Source: Arcuatula senhousia
Lineage: Eukaryota; Mollusca; Bivalvia; Mytilida; Mytilidae
Reading direction: 5' to 3'
Assembly: GCA_963971305.1 (NCBI GenBank)
Contig: OZ020305.1
Span: 13,611,001-13,675,000, forward strand
DNA length: 64,000 bases
The position numbers and the translations under genes are program-made. How positions within the stretch are numbered: position 1 is the stretch's first letter; each line of letters begins with the position of its first letter. Positions 22,837 to 35,400 of the stretch are shown here, in pieces. Below the pieces are notes generated by a model. It was given only the letters and a program-made list of their open reading frames with translations, ran no database searches and was not told the origin of the DNA.

Positions 22837-23347
22837 TTGAATTAAAATGGTTACGGTACCTACATACTCTTTTTTTCTGCTCATGTATGAAAGTAGGGGA
22901 CATGTAGTGTTCAAGTTTCTTTGGTTGGTCCATCTGTCCCAAATAATGTAAGATGGGGCACTATGTCTTTTGGACATATTGTTTTTTTGGAAAATGTACA
23001 GTAACCTTAAAAATATTATTCTTTTTGTCTTTTCTCAGGATTCACATTGCTATTGTAACATTCTGCTGCGTAATTTCAATTCCATTGTCCTGTAGGATGA
23101 ACACATGTTGACTGTGTTAACCTCACCACTTGTGACTGCATTCCGCAATAGATAATTTTAAATAAAAGGTCTAAAATTTGGAGTGGCCGAAAACTCATAT
23201 AAAAAATTGAAAACTGTCCTTTGATTAAATTTGCACATGCATGCAATTTTATCCAATTAGATATTGTTGTTAAGAATATGCTGAATGGCTAAAATGTGTT
23301 TACACTTTTCTAACACACATTGTTATAATGCCCTTTTATTTTTTCAG
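22837..23347. other. Upstream region or last 5' UTR intron of ANAPC4
   Basis: No coding feature. It ends in a pyrimidine tract and CAG acceptor at 23347. Confidence 0.5.
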
Positions 23348-23499
23348 GTTAAGGTTACACAGAACACACAAGAGACACAATAATGTCAGAATATACAGCA
23401 TTTAGACAGATGGATGAAAAGCATGTGGCTGTTGATGTACAGCTAATGCTATGGTCACCTAAATTTGATTTGGTAGCTTTGTCTAATGTACAAGGGGAG
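23348..23499 (+). CDS. ANAPC4: ANAPC4 exon 1 (35-nt 5' UTR plus residues 1-39)
   Basis: The acceptor TTTTTTCAG precedes 23348, so a 5' UTR exon exists upstream. Met is at 23383 in context ATAATGT; the start is chosen because MSEYTAFRQMDEKHVAVDVQ runs straight into LMLWSPKFDLVALSN, the first WD40 strand. Donor GTAATT, phase 0. Confidence 0.93.
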
Positions 23500-26400
23500 G
23501 TAATTTAGATTTTTTTAACCACAAGTAGTGTTTTTTTTTAATTAATCGGACCTGCAGGACCATGCAGCAAAAAAAATATCATGAAGTCTACCAGCCCACA
23601 AAATCTTAACAATTTACATGAATGTAAAAATAGGGGAACAGATGCCCCGTACAGAATCAAAGTCTTGCAAAATAAAAATGAATTTCTTAACTCTGCACAA
23701 TCATACTTGATCTTCAGTCACAATTGCTAAAGTTTATTCAGAACAAGTAGGCTTATTGTCAGAACAAAAGCTATAGAAACATTCACATTTAACTTTATTA
23801 TTAAGAGCAGCATGACCATTGTACTAAGACTTTTAAAGTTCCTTTTACTTCTGTTATGAATATTTATGACTAATACAAATTCTACACTATCACAAAGATG
23901 TAACACGTTTATAAAAAAAATAACTGCTGTTGTATATTAAGGGGACCTTTTTATAGGCTTTTTTTCGTAAGAATTCTGATAACAATTTTGTCTTGAGGAA
24001 AAAAAAATCTTGCTGGTCTCCACCATTTAATCTGATTTTCCTGTATTGACCATAATGCATTAAAAAGTGCTTTAAGCTCTAACACACACATATTATAGAT
24101 TTGTATTTTATTCTTTAGGTTGTATTACATAGATTATCATGGCAGAAGGTTTGGTCAGTTGCTCCACCTGGTGATGATGTCAAAGTTACTTCCCTTGCCT
24201 GGAGACCTGATGGAAAAGGTTTTTGCTAAATCCAATCGAGTTTTTATGTTTACACTTTATACATGGTATATTTCGTCATGCAACCCACTTTCGGCATGCT
24301 GCCCTAATTCAGTCATTAAAACGTCAGGGGGAACATTTAATAGAAAAAGTTCAAATGTTTTGTCTATAATAAGAAACTACTGAATTTAGAGAGTAGAATA
24401 AGCCAAGGGCATCTAAAACAAAGTTGTTTTTATACCTCAAAATCGATAAAATATTACTTGTCCTAAATATTGACATAGCTTTTGACAGTGCCTCCACTTT
24501 CAGCGATCAAATAGATACAAAATCAACCATAAAATTAAACTGATTCAATTATTTTGTTTAAAAAAATTGGAATTTTAATAAAGTACATTTGATTTTTGGT
24601 AAGTATGTAAATTGTCTGTAAATAATTGTAAATGTTGAAAGTGGGTTAAACCATAAATAAAACATAAATGTTGTGAAGTATGATCTGTTTGTCAGCAATT
24701 AACAAGGACACAACATACTCACCTCACTGACTTAAACTTTAGGCTAGAAATAATAACAAGATATGGAATATTTTCTAGGTCAAATTTCATTTTTATATTG
24801 TAAGTAAAATAAAAATATGACACAGAATTCATGAAAAACTGTCAAATATGGGTCAAATGATGTTAGGCTACTTTGGCACTACCTATCATATTGCATGATC
24901 ATCCAGTGTTTGTATCTTCACCAAAACATTTCTGCACAGTTTTCTGGAAAAAAAACATGCTGTAGTTTCTTGTTATTTTGGATGGTAGATTAAAGTCATA
25001 CTAGTTTATGGTAAAAAATCATTTTAAGCTTGTTACTAATCTTCTACTGCATATATTAAACTAAATACTTTATAAAAAAAAACATACATCTTACTAGTAC
25101 ATGCATACCATAAATTTAATAAAAAATTAACTAAATAAGTTGAAATTAATTTTGTGGTCCATTATATCAATTGTAAAATGTTTATTTGACCCACATTCTT
25201 CATTTTCTTATAGTTGGACAAGAGAACATTTAGTTATTAAAAGCAATGGAATTCAGAACTATGAATATGTTAAAAGTAAAATTAAAGTCAATTTATGTCA
25301 GGTTGCATTCACAAAATAAGCACGAACAAGTTTTAAAAACTTTTTTGTTTTTTCTTAACAAAAGTCCATTCTGTAATGTTACTACCTCTTTAAAATTTTC
25401 ATATAATAATTCTGACCATATATTTTTCAGTATTAGCAGTAAGCTATACAAGTGGTAGAATTAACTTATATGACATAGAAAACACAGAGATCCTACACAC
25501 AATAGAATTATCAGGGGAGATAACTAGCATGAACTGGATCAACCAATCAATTCCTGAAGGAACAGCATGGTCACCTGAGCCATATTCTGAAGATGATTTT
25601 AGTCAGTTTCTTCCTAAACTGCTACCATTGTCTAAAAGGTATTGTATTATAAGTTGCATACAGTTTTCTTCATAGAATATTTAGATTGAACTAACTGGAA
25701 TGCATTTAACATGTAGAAATTTATAGTTTTTGAATTTTTTTAGCATTTATTTGATTGCATTCTATTATTTTTTCAAATAGTACATAGGTAAAAATTACAT
25801 GACTCTATAAGTACAACAGTGCTATATTGGCTATAAATTAGGTAGAACACTGGACTAATTCTTTGAAAGTGTTTACGTTAGAACATATTTTCATGATTAT
25901 GATGGGTTTGCTAATCTATAAATTAAAGAAACTAATATTAATGATTTCTTGCAGATGACCAAAATTAGTACCCACAACAATATTATGTTATTTCATGTAT
26001 ATGCACCCACATTACAAAAACAGGCACAAAAATCCTACAACTACATGTAGTATAATTTTGGAAGAGAATAACAAATTCTCATTTCAATGACTGATGATGT
26101 TTTCTTTTTCTATCACTGTAATCTGCATTTTGTGAGAAGCAACAAGAAGATATAGTTTTGTGTTTTTTGCTGTCCACTTATTTTACACAGTAACTTCAGA
26201 CATACAGTATAGTACTTGGTCTATTTCTTTGAAAGATAATTTTATTTTATGTATTTTTAGCTATAGCCCATTGAATACAAAAGGAACAGCTTCGTAAGTT
26301 TTGAATTTTTCGCATTTACTTTTGGAATGATAAAATTAGCTTATAAATATGGACTTTGTTTAAAGTTTATTCATGACTATGACTGCAGAAATTTTCTAAG

Positions 26401-29400
26401 TATATTAAATTGAAGAGCAGTTTTATTGTCTCGCCTGCGATGCAGAGCCGGACATAGGTGTTACTTTACCGGCGGCGGCGTTAACTTTTTGGAAAAGTTT
26501 TATGAGCACCTCCATATATCAAGAACTAAAAGTCCTAGGTTGATGAAACTTGGTATGCATATGCCCCAGTAGTAGCTCAGCACAGTTGAATCCCCATCTT
26601 TTGACCTTGACCTTGATTTTCCGGTTGAGTGACTTTGACAATTTTCAATACATATAATAGCAATGGAAAAGTTTTGCCAACACCTCCATATCTCAAGAAC
26701 AGTAGGTCCTAGGTTGATGAATCTTGGTATGCATATGCCCCAGTAGTAGCTTAGCACAGTTGCATCCCCCATTTTTTTACCTTGACCTTGATTTTCCGGT
26801 TGAGTGACTTTGACAATTTTCAATACATATAATAGCATTGAAAAGTTTAGCGAGCACCTCCATATCTCAAGAACTATAAGTCCTAGGTTGAAGAAACTTT
26901 GTATGCATATGCCCCAGCAGTAGCTTGGCACAGTTACATCCTCATCTTTTGACCTTGTCTTTGATTTTCTGGTTGAGTGACTTTGATTATTTTAATTGCA
27001 TATACATATATTTGCAATGTTTACACATCTTTTGATCTCAGAAACTGAAAATCCATGTAAATTCAAAATAAAGTGGAAGTTTGAAATAAGAATTGTTTCT
27101 GATGGTGCTGGCAGGCGAGACATACTTTAGTGTTAACTCTTGTTAGAATAAGACATACTTTGAACAAATTTTTAACATTGTTAACAATAAAAAACCTGAG
27201 AAACGGGCATAGGCATAAACAAAACTCAAAGGGTCATGAATCTGCAAAAATACTAAGCTGAAAACTACCAAGAATTTAATGAAATACTCATATTTTCTGT
27301 ATGTAAAAAAAGGAATAAAGAAAATGTAATGGAGAAATATGGGTACTGTAAACGTGGAAATTGGCGATTTCAAATTATCGGTGAAAATTTCCCCCACATG
27401 AATTACTTCTCCTTTAAGCAAATAATATAAATATTTGGAAGAAACACGAAACTATCCTCTACGCGAAAGGTTACATTAACAAAAACATGAAAATATCACC
27501 CAGTGAAAATTTCCACATTTACATTATCTTGCCTGTTTAGTGGTTTTATACCCATAATGTTACTTATTTTTTAAAAGCTAGAAAATATTATATTTATATC
27601 GACTTTTTGTTTTCCTTTAGGGAAGAAAATGTTGAAGACAGTAAAAAGTTGAAAGACCAAAAGGAGTAAGTTTTGCTCAGGTGTACAAGTTCATAAGATT
27701 GTGACTATAGAATAATATAATAGTTACTAATTTTACTCTTTTATTTAGCGTGAATATATAAAATGTTCTAAAAAGATTATCAACCACCAGTTAGACATTA
27801 TCTGAGATTCATGTTAAAATTTTGGAAAGAAGACTAAACTTTGCAGCAAAACTTTATTATGAAATAGACGATAAAGAGATGTAGAATAAGTGTACTCGAC
27901 ACAACCAACATAAAGAAACCGCAATTCAAAAATTCACAATGGAAAATAGCCAGCAGTCTTCAACATGACCAGACGTTGCAGCTCGCCATCTTGCATTGAC
28001 CCAAGACTAAAAATACAATACATAAGATTCAAACAAATCCCTATATTATCAACGAAAGACCCAGTTCTGGACATAGAACAAAAAACAGATAGTTGACAGA
28101 GACAAACTAAAGTTCTGACAAGGATTGCTTGAAATTTTATTATGAAATAGACGATAAAGAGATGTGGAATAAGTGTTCTTGACACAACTAACATAAAGAA
28201 ACAGCAATTTAAAACATCACAATGGAAAACAGCCGGCAGTCTTCAACACGACAAGAAGTTGCTGCTCACCGTCTTGAATCGACCCAAGACTAAAAATACA
28301 ATACATAAGATTCAAAGAAATCCCTAAATTATAAATGAAAGACCCATTTCTGGACATAGACCAAAAACAGATAGTTGACAGAGACAAACAAAAGCTTTGA
28401 CAAGGATTCCTGGCTTAGGACAGCCACATATAAAGTGAGGCAAGGTTAAACTTTTTGCGGGGCCCAACTTTCCCCCTATTGTTAAACTTGTACAAAGCAC
28501 AAAAATAACACAATATAAAAATATAAAAGGTCAATTCAACAAGAAAGACAACAAGACTTCAAGGAGTAAAGGACTCTCTTGAGAACACTCACAGTTACAG
28601 GCAGCAAAGAAGCATTTATCAACTGATGTAAAAAAATCAAACATTGATTCTAAACCAACACAATACTTAAAAAAACTAATGATTTTATGCTATATCATTA
28701 CACAAAACCGTCATATTTGATCCCTGTGATGAGTTTGGTACTAAGTGATTTACCTCAAGACTCTCAATTTACCTTAGAGTTAAAGCTACCGAGTGGTCTA
28801 AGATGATGGTTTAATAACTGCACGATTGATCACTACCCAATCACCTCTCAGATGTTTTTTTTAAGTCTTGTTTGTACTTTACAAAATGGGACGTTTCCAA
28901 CTGTATGTGATAATGTTTGTCAGTTACCTGTCCAAGGTCGGTGGTTTCCTCCCATTACTCTGGTTTTCTGTACCATTAAACTGACCGCCCTTTATGGCCA
29001 AGGTGCATCGAAAAGGGTGTTAAATTCTAACATACACACAAACACTTTTCCATTTGCAAGGTAAGGCATCTTCTCCAGTTGTCAGATCATACTCTTGTTT
29101 TGATATTCCAAAAACAAAAATATTCCATCTTTGAATTAAAACACTGACTTTTGTAATCTGTCCCTATGAGTTAACATATTCTTTGAATTCTTTTGTCAGA
29201 TTGAACTTGCTGATAGCTTCTTGTGGTAGGAAGGACATTCATATGTTTGCTTATGGCGTATACCCCATTGTAGTAATGGCAGTGGAAGAAATGAGTGGCT
29301 TTGCTGTAGGTATTTTGAGGTTTGACTATTAATCATGTTAAGGATGCTCGCTGGTTTTGTTTTGGTATTTCTGTCATTTTTTCGGAATCCTCTGAATTTT

Positions 29401-32400
29401 ATCATCAAAATAGGGTTAAAATTTTTGCCCACGAACCCCTTATTTTCTTGTTATTAATGTCTTTAATATGTCATAAAGAGGTTATAGACAGAGTTTTATC
29501 AAATCCGATGTATTCTGTCATGGGTTTTAACAGCTAAATAGTGCTTATGCTAAAACTATGAAAAAGTCAGAGAAAACCTTTTCCCGCCAAAACTTTAACG
29601 TCAATTATCTTGAAAACGAGGTCACGAACCTATCAAAATTTTTTGCTTATTTTATACCTTTTACTATTATCTTTTCATTTAAGGCATCAAAATTGAAACC
29701 TATTTATTTTCAATATTAGTAGCGAACATCCTTAAAGCATGAGAGATTTTTGGCCGGATTTCACAGAGTGAAAATCCTGAGATATACAATGGTATGTCAG
29801 GCAATCGGGCGGGAAAGAAATTTTCCGTAACAGTTTTCTCAGCAACTACTTATCACAGCCACTTGATATTTGGTATACAGCATAAGGGTGGGGTCCCAAA
29901 ACGTGGGATTCAATTTCAGGTCTGTCCCTATCTTCTTCCTGTTTAACAAAATCCAGCAATTTTATACATTTGTACTTGGACAGATTTTCAGTAAAAGTGG
30001 AGATAATTTTTAAAGATAAATATTTCCTCATATTTATTTATCATATACTTGTATTATATATTTGACCCTTTTTAATGTTCACATTTGTAAAAAAAAAAAA
30101 AAAAAATTTTTATTCCCTTTTTCAGATTCTCCATTTATTTGTACTTTTTACATTACCTATCAGTTAGAAAGAATTTATGTGTATATTGATATCTCTATAT
30201 TTGTAGATAAACAAAGTTTACACAGCCTCTGTTTCCCAAGACCTGAGGTGTTTAGTACTGGTTGCTGAAGTCAGTTGTGAAGTCTCAGAACAAACTATGT
30301 TCAAAATACTAACTGTAAGCCAACCAACAGATTGGGGCTGTTCCAGAAAATATTATGTCACCCCAGGAAGACACTTCTATTTTATTTACATAGGTGGTGG
30401 AGATTAATTTGTATACGGCCGCAAAAAATTTGCGGACGTATAATAATATGATGCTGTCGTCTGCGTCTCATCGTCTGCGTCTGCTTCGTTGTCTGTTAAC
30501 TTTAGTGTTCCCACAATAACTTTAGTTGTAGTTATCCGATTGCTATGAAATTTTACAATGATGTTCCTTACCATAAAAGGATGGATGGGATTGATTTTGG
30601 GGGTCCCCCTTTTTTCTATTAGAAATTAAGGACCAAAAAAGGGCCAAAAATACTACTTGTTTGTTTGTTTCCACAATAATATCTGATTGCTATGAAATTT
30701 GACAGTGGTGTTCTTTACCATAAAAGGATGAATGGGATTGATTTTTGGGGTCCTCCCTTTTTTCGTTTGAAAATTAGGGGCCCAAAAGGGGCAAAAAATT
30801 CATATTATACGACCGCAAAAAATTTGCGGGCATATTATGGTATGATGCTGTCGTTGTCGTCGTCGTCGTCATCGTCGTTGTCTGTTAACTTTTTAGTGTT
30901 TCCACAATAACTTTAGTTCCAGTCATCCGATTGCTATGAAATTTAATAATGATGTTCCTTACCAGAAAAGGATGAATGGGATTGATTTTGGGGGTCCCCC
31001 CTTTTTTCATTTAGAAATTAGGGGCCAAAAAGGGGCCAAAAATACTACTTTTTTGTTTGTTCCACAATAACTTTAGTTCTAGTTATCTGATTGCTATGAA
31101 ATTTGACAGTGATATTCCTTACCATAAAAGGATGAATGGGAATGGTTTTGGGGGTCCCCCATTTATTTGCAAAAAATTCATATATTTTATTTGTTTCCAC
31201 CATAACTTTGGTCCTAGTTGGCCTATTGCTGTGAAATTTGTCAAGAATGTTTCTTGCAATAAAAGAATGAACCTGATGAATTTTTGTGCCCCTTTTTTTC
31301 CCCGCTATGTAGTTAGGGGCCAAAAGGGACTAAAATCGAAACTTTTTTTATTTGTGGTCCGATTTAAAAAAAAAATTTTTGCATGTTTGTTCTCGTCAAA
31401 TAGGGGATAAAAAATTAAGAATGAAATTTTTTTAACCCCCCTTTTTCCCCTATTATGTAATTAGGGTCCAAAAGGGGCCAAAATCCAAACTTTTTTATTT
31501 GTGGTACAATTTGAAATTTTTTTTTGCATGTTTGTTCTTGTCAAATAGCAGATGCAAAATTGAGAATTAATTTTTGCGACCGCCCTTTTTTCCCCCTGTT
31601 ATATAATTAGGGGCCAAAGGGGACCAAAATGGAAACTTTTTTACTTGTGATCCAAATTTGAAAATTTTTATTGCATGTTTGTTCTTGTTGATTAGCGGTT
31701 ACAAAATTGAGAATTAATTTTTGCGACCTCCATTTTTCCCCCTATAACGTAATTAGGGCCAATAGGGGCCAAAATCGAAACTTTTTTATTGCCTAAAAAA
31801 CATCAATGATAATAGATTAACCAAGAATAGGGTCTATTTCTTAATATAAAATTGAGCGGGGATATTGAAATGTTATAAATATGATATTGCAAGTATAATT
31901 TTTTTTCCATTTGCTTTTAAAATAGTTAAAAATAAACATCTAATGAATTCTTTGTATAAAGTGGATGGAAAGTCCACCAAAGAAGGCATGTGTCAAAAAC
32001 CTTTGTCAGTCCACCATGGGCTGCATGTGTCCAGAGCAATTGACTATCCATATTGGGCCTAAAAGGTACAATTTGTTGCGGTTGTATCATGCTGCGCTCC
32101 GCGAAGCTTTTTAGTCCCCTACCGGTGAAAGCCGAAGGGGACTATAGGTTTGCGCTCTGTCTGTCTGTGTGTCCGTCTGTCTGTCACACCTCAGTTTTCC
32201 ACACTTTTTTTCTAAACGCTTTTAGATAATGAACTGATTTTTGGTATGTGAGTTAACCTTGATGAGTTACAGATCAAGTTTGAGTTTCCTGCCAATCCAC
32301 AATTTTTTATGGGAGTTATGGCCCTTTGAACTTTGAAAATTCACTAAAATTTCAGTTTTCCGCACTTTTTAGCTCACCTGACCCGAAGGGTAATGTGAGC

Positions 32401-35400
32401 TATTGCCATCACTTGGCGTCCGTCGTCTGTCCGTCCGTCGTCCGTCGTCTGTTAACTTTTTCAATCGTTAACTCCTCTGACACCATAAGTCCACTTGCAA
32501 ACAAACTTGGTACAGTTGTTTATTGATATGGGTGCTTCAAAACTATTGTTTGAATTTTTGATTCATAAAAAAACATGGCCGCTGTAGCTAAAAATAGAAC
32601 AAAGGGGTAAATTGCAGTTTTTTGCAAATAACTCAAAAACGGTGACAGGTATCAAAATTCTGGCATAGGGTTAAAGTGATCAGCAGCTTAAGATCTACCT
32701 GCCCTGAAATTTTCAAGAAGATCCAACAACTGATGTAGGAGTTATTGCCCTTTTTCTGGATTTTTTCAATATTTTTCACCTATTTAGCCATATATCTTGA
32801 AAACTATACAAGATATTTCAAAAATTTAAATTGCATATGATTAAGCACATCAAGATCTACATTTTATGTAATTAGGTCAAAGCTGTAGGATCATGTCTTT
32901 TAGGAGTAATGGCCCTTAAAGCGTTTAAATTTACCATTTTTCATTACTTTTCCCCTGAATTTCAAAGATTAACTTGTCTGACACCGTAAGACCAACTGCA
33001 TCTTAACTTGGCACACATATTCAATAGCATACCTGCTGCAATTCTATTGTTTGGATTTTCCATTGGTCAAAAAATATGGCTGCCAGGGCTAAAAATAGAA
33101 CATGGGGGGTAAATTGCAGTTTTTTGCTAATTACTCTAAAATGGTTTCAGATATCAAAATTGTGTAAGAATCAAAAGTGATCAACATATGAAGATCAACC
33201 TGTCCTAAAATTTTTTAAAAGATCCTACTGCTGTTGTGGAAGTTATTGCCCTTTTTCATAATGTTTGCCAAATTTTGCACTTATTAAGCCCTTTGTCTCG
33301 AAAACTTTATAAGATAATTCAGAAATTTAAATCCCATATGGTTAAGCACAATAATATCTACAGAATATGTGTATCTGTGTAGTTCAGGTGAGTGATTCAG
33401 GCTCCTAGGAGCCTCTTGATTTTTAAACGCTTATAGATAATGAACTGAATTTTGGTATGTGAGTTTACCTTGATGAGTTACAGATCAAGTTTGAGTTTCG
33501 TGGCAGTCCATAATTTTTTATGGGAGTTATGGCCCTTTGAACTTTGAAAATTCACTAAAATTTCAGTTTTCTGCACTTTTTTTCTAAACGCTTATAGATA
33601 ATGAACTGAATTTTGGTATGTGAGTTTACCTTGATGAGTTACAGATCAAGTTTAAGTTCCTGTTGATCAACAAATTTTTATGGGAGTTATGGCCCTTTGA
33701 ACTTTGAAAATTCACTTAAATATCAGTTTTCCACACTTTTTTTCTAAACGCTTTTAGATAATGAACTGATTTTTGGTATGTGAGTTAACCTTGATGAGTT
33801 ACAGATCAAGTTTGAGTTTCCTGCCAATCCACAATTTTTTATGGGAGTTATGGCCCTTTGAACTTTGAAAATTCACTAAAATTTCAGTTTTCCGCACTTT
33901 TTAGCTCACCTGACCCGAAGGGTAATGTGAGCTATTGCCATCACTTGGCGTCCGTCGTCTGTCCGTCCGTCGTCCGTCGTCTGTTAACTTTTTCAATCGT
34001 TAACTCCTCTGACACCATAAGTCCACTTGCAAACAAACTTGGTACAGTTGTTTATTGATATGGGTGCTTCAAAACTATTGTTTGAATTTTTGATTCATAA
34101 AAAAACATGGCCGCTGTAGCTAAAAATAGAACAAAGGGGTAAATTGCAGTTTTTTGCAAATAACTCAAAAACGGTGACAGGTATCAAAATTCTGGCATAG
34201 GGTTAAAGTGATCAGCAGCTTAAGATCTACCTGCCCTGAAATTTTCAAGAAGATCCAACAACTGATGTAGGAGTTATTGCCCTTTTTCTGGATTTTTTCA
34301 ATATTTTTCACCTATTTAGCCATATATCTTGAAAACTATACAAGATATTTCAAAAATTTAAATTGCATATGATTAAGCACATCAAGATCTACATTTTATG
34401 TAATTAGGTCAAAGCTGTAGGATCATGTCTTTTAGGAGTAATGGCCCTTAAAGCGTTTAAATTTACCATTTTTCATTACTTTTCCCCTGAATTTCAAAGA
34501 TTAACTTGTCTGACACCGTAAGACCAACTGCATCTTAACTTGGCACACATATTCAATAGCATACCTGCTGCAATTCTATTGTTTGGATTTTCCATTGGTC
34601 AAAAAATATGGCTGCCAGGGCTAAAAATAGAACATGGGGGGTAAATTGCAGTTTTTTGCTAATTACTCTAAAATGGTTTCAGATATCAAAATTGTGTAAG
34701 AATCAAAAGTGATCAACATATGAAGATCAACCTGTCCTAAAATTTTTTAAAAGATCCTACTGCTGTTGTGGAAGTTATTGCCCTTTTTCATAATGTTTGC
34801 CAAATTTTGCACTTATTAAGCCCTTTGTCTCGAAAACTTTATAAGATAATTCAGAAATTTAAATCCCATATGGTTAAGCACAATAATATCTACAGAATAT
34901 GTGTATCTGTGTAGTTCAGGTGAGTGATTCAGGCTCCTAGGAGCCTCTTGATTTTTAAACGCTTATAGATAATGAACTGAATTTTGGTATGTGAGTTTAC
35001 CTTGATGAGTTAAAGATCAAGTTTGAGTTTCGTGGCAGTCCATAATTTTTTATGGGAGTTATGGCCCTTTGAACTTTGAAAATTCACTAAAATTTCAGTT
35101 TTCTGCACTTTTTTTCTAAACGCTTATAGATAATGAACTGAATTTTGGTATGTGAGTTTACCTTGATGAGTTACAGATCAAGTTTAAGTTCCTGTTGATC
35201 AACAAATTTTTATGGGAGTTATGGCCCTTTGAACTTTGAAAATTCACTTAAATATCAGTTTTCCACACTTTTTTTCTAAATGCGTATAGATAATGAACTG
35301 ATTTTTTGTCTGTGAGTTTACCTTATTGAGTTACATATCAAGTTTGAGTTTCGTGCTGATCCACAAATTTTTATGGGAGTTATGGCCTTACTGATCAAGT

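Larger units (their letters stand above)
32190..35271 (+). repeat. Recent 1,532-bp tandem duplication
   Basis: Unit 1 is about 32190-33721 and unit 2 about 33722-35253. I could find only about one base difference (ACAGATC versus AAAGATC) where compared. Each unit holds a whole family-1 element plus flanking family-3 monomers. Confidence 0.9.

Noticed and set aside
29306..29313. Alternative donor GTATTT after exon 6
   Set aside because: Using it would put exon 7 out of frame; the GTAGGT donor restores VYTASVSQDLRCLVLVAEVS.
32326..34058. Two identical 66-codon frames (32326-32526 and 33858-34058)
   Set aside because: They lie in duplicated family-1 element ends and run through the GTCY microsatellite. 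Identity comes from the tandem duplication, not from protein conservation.
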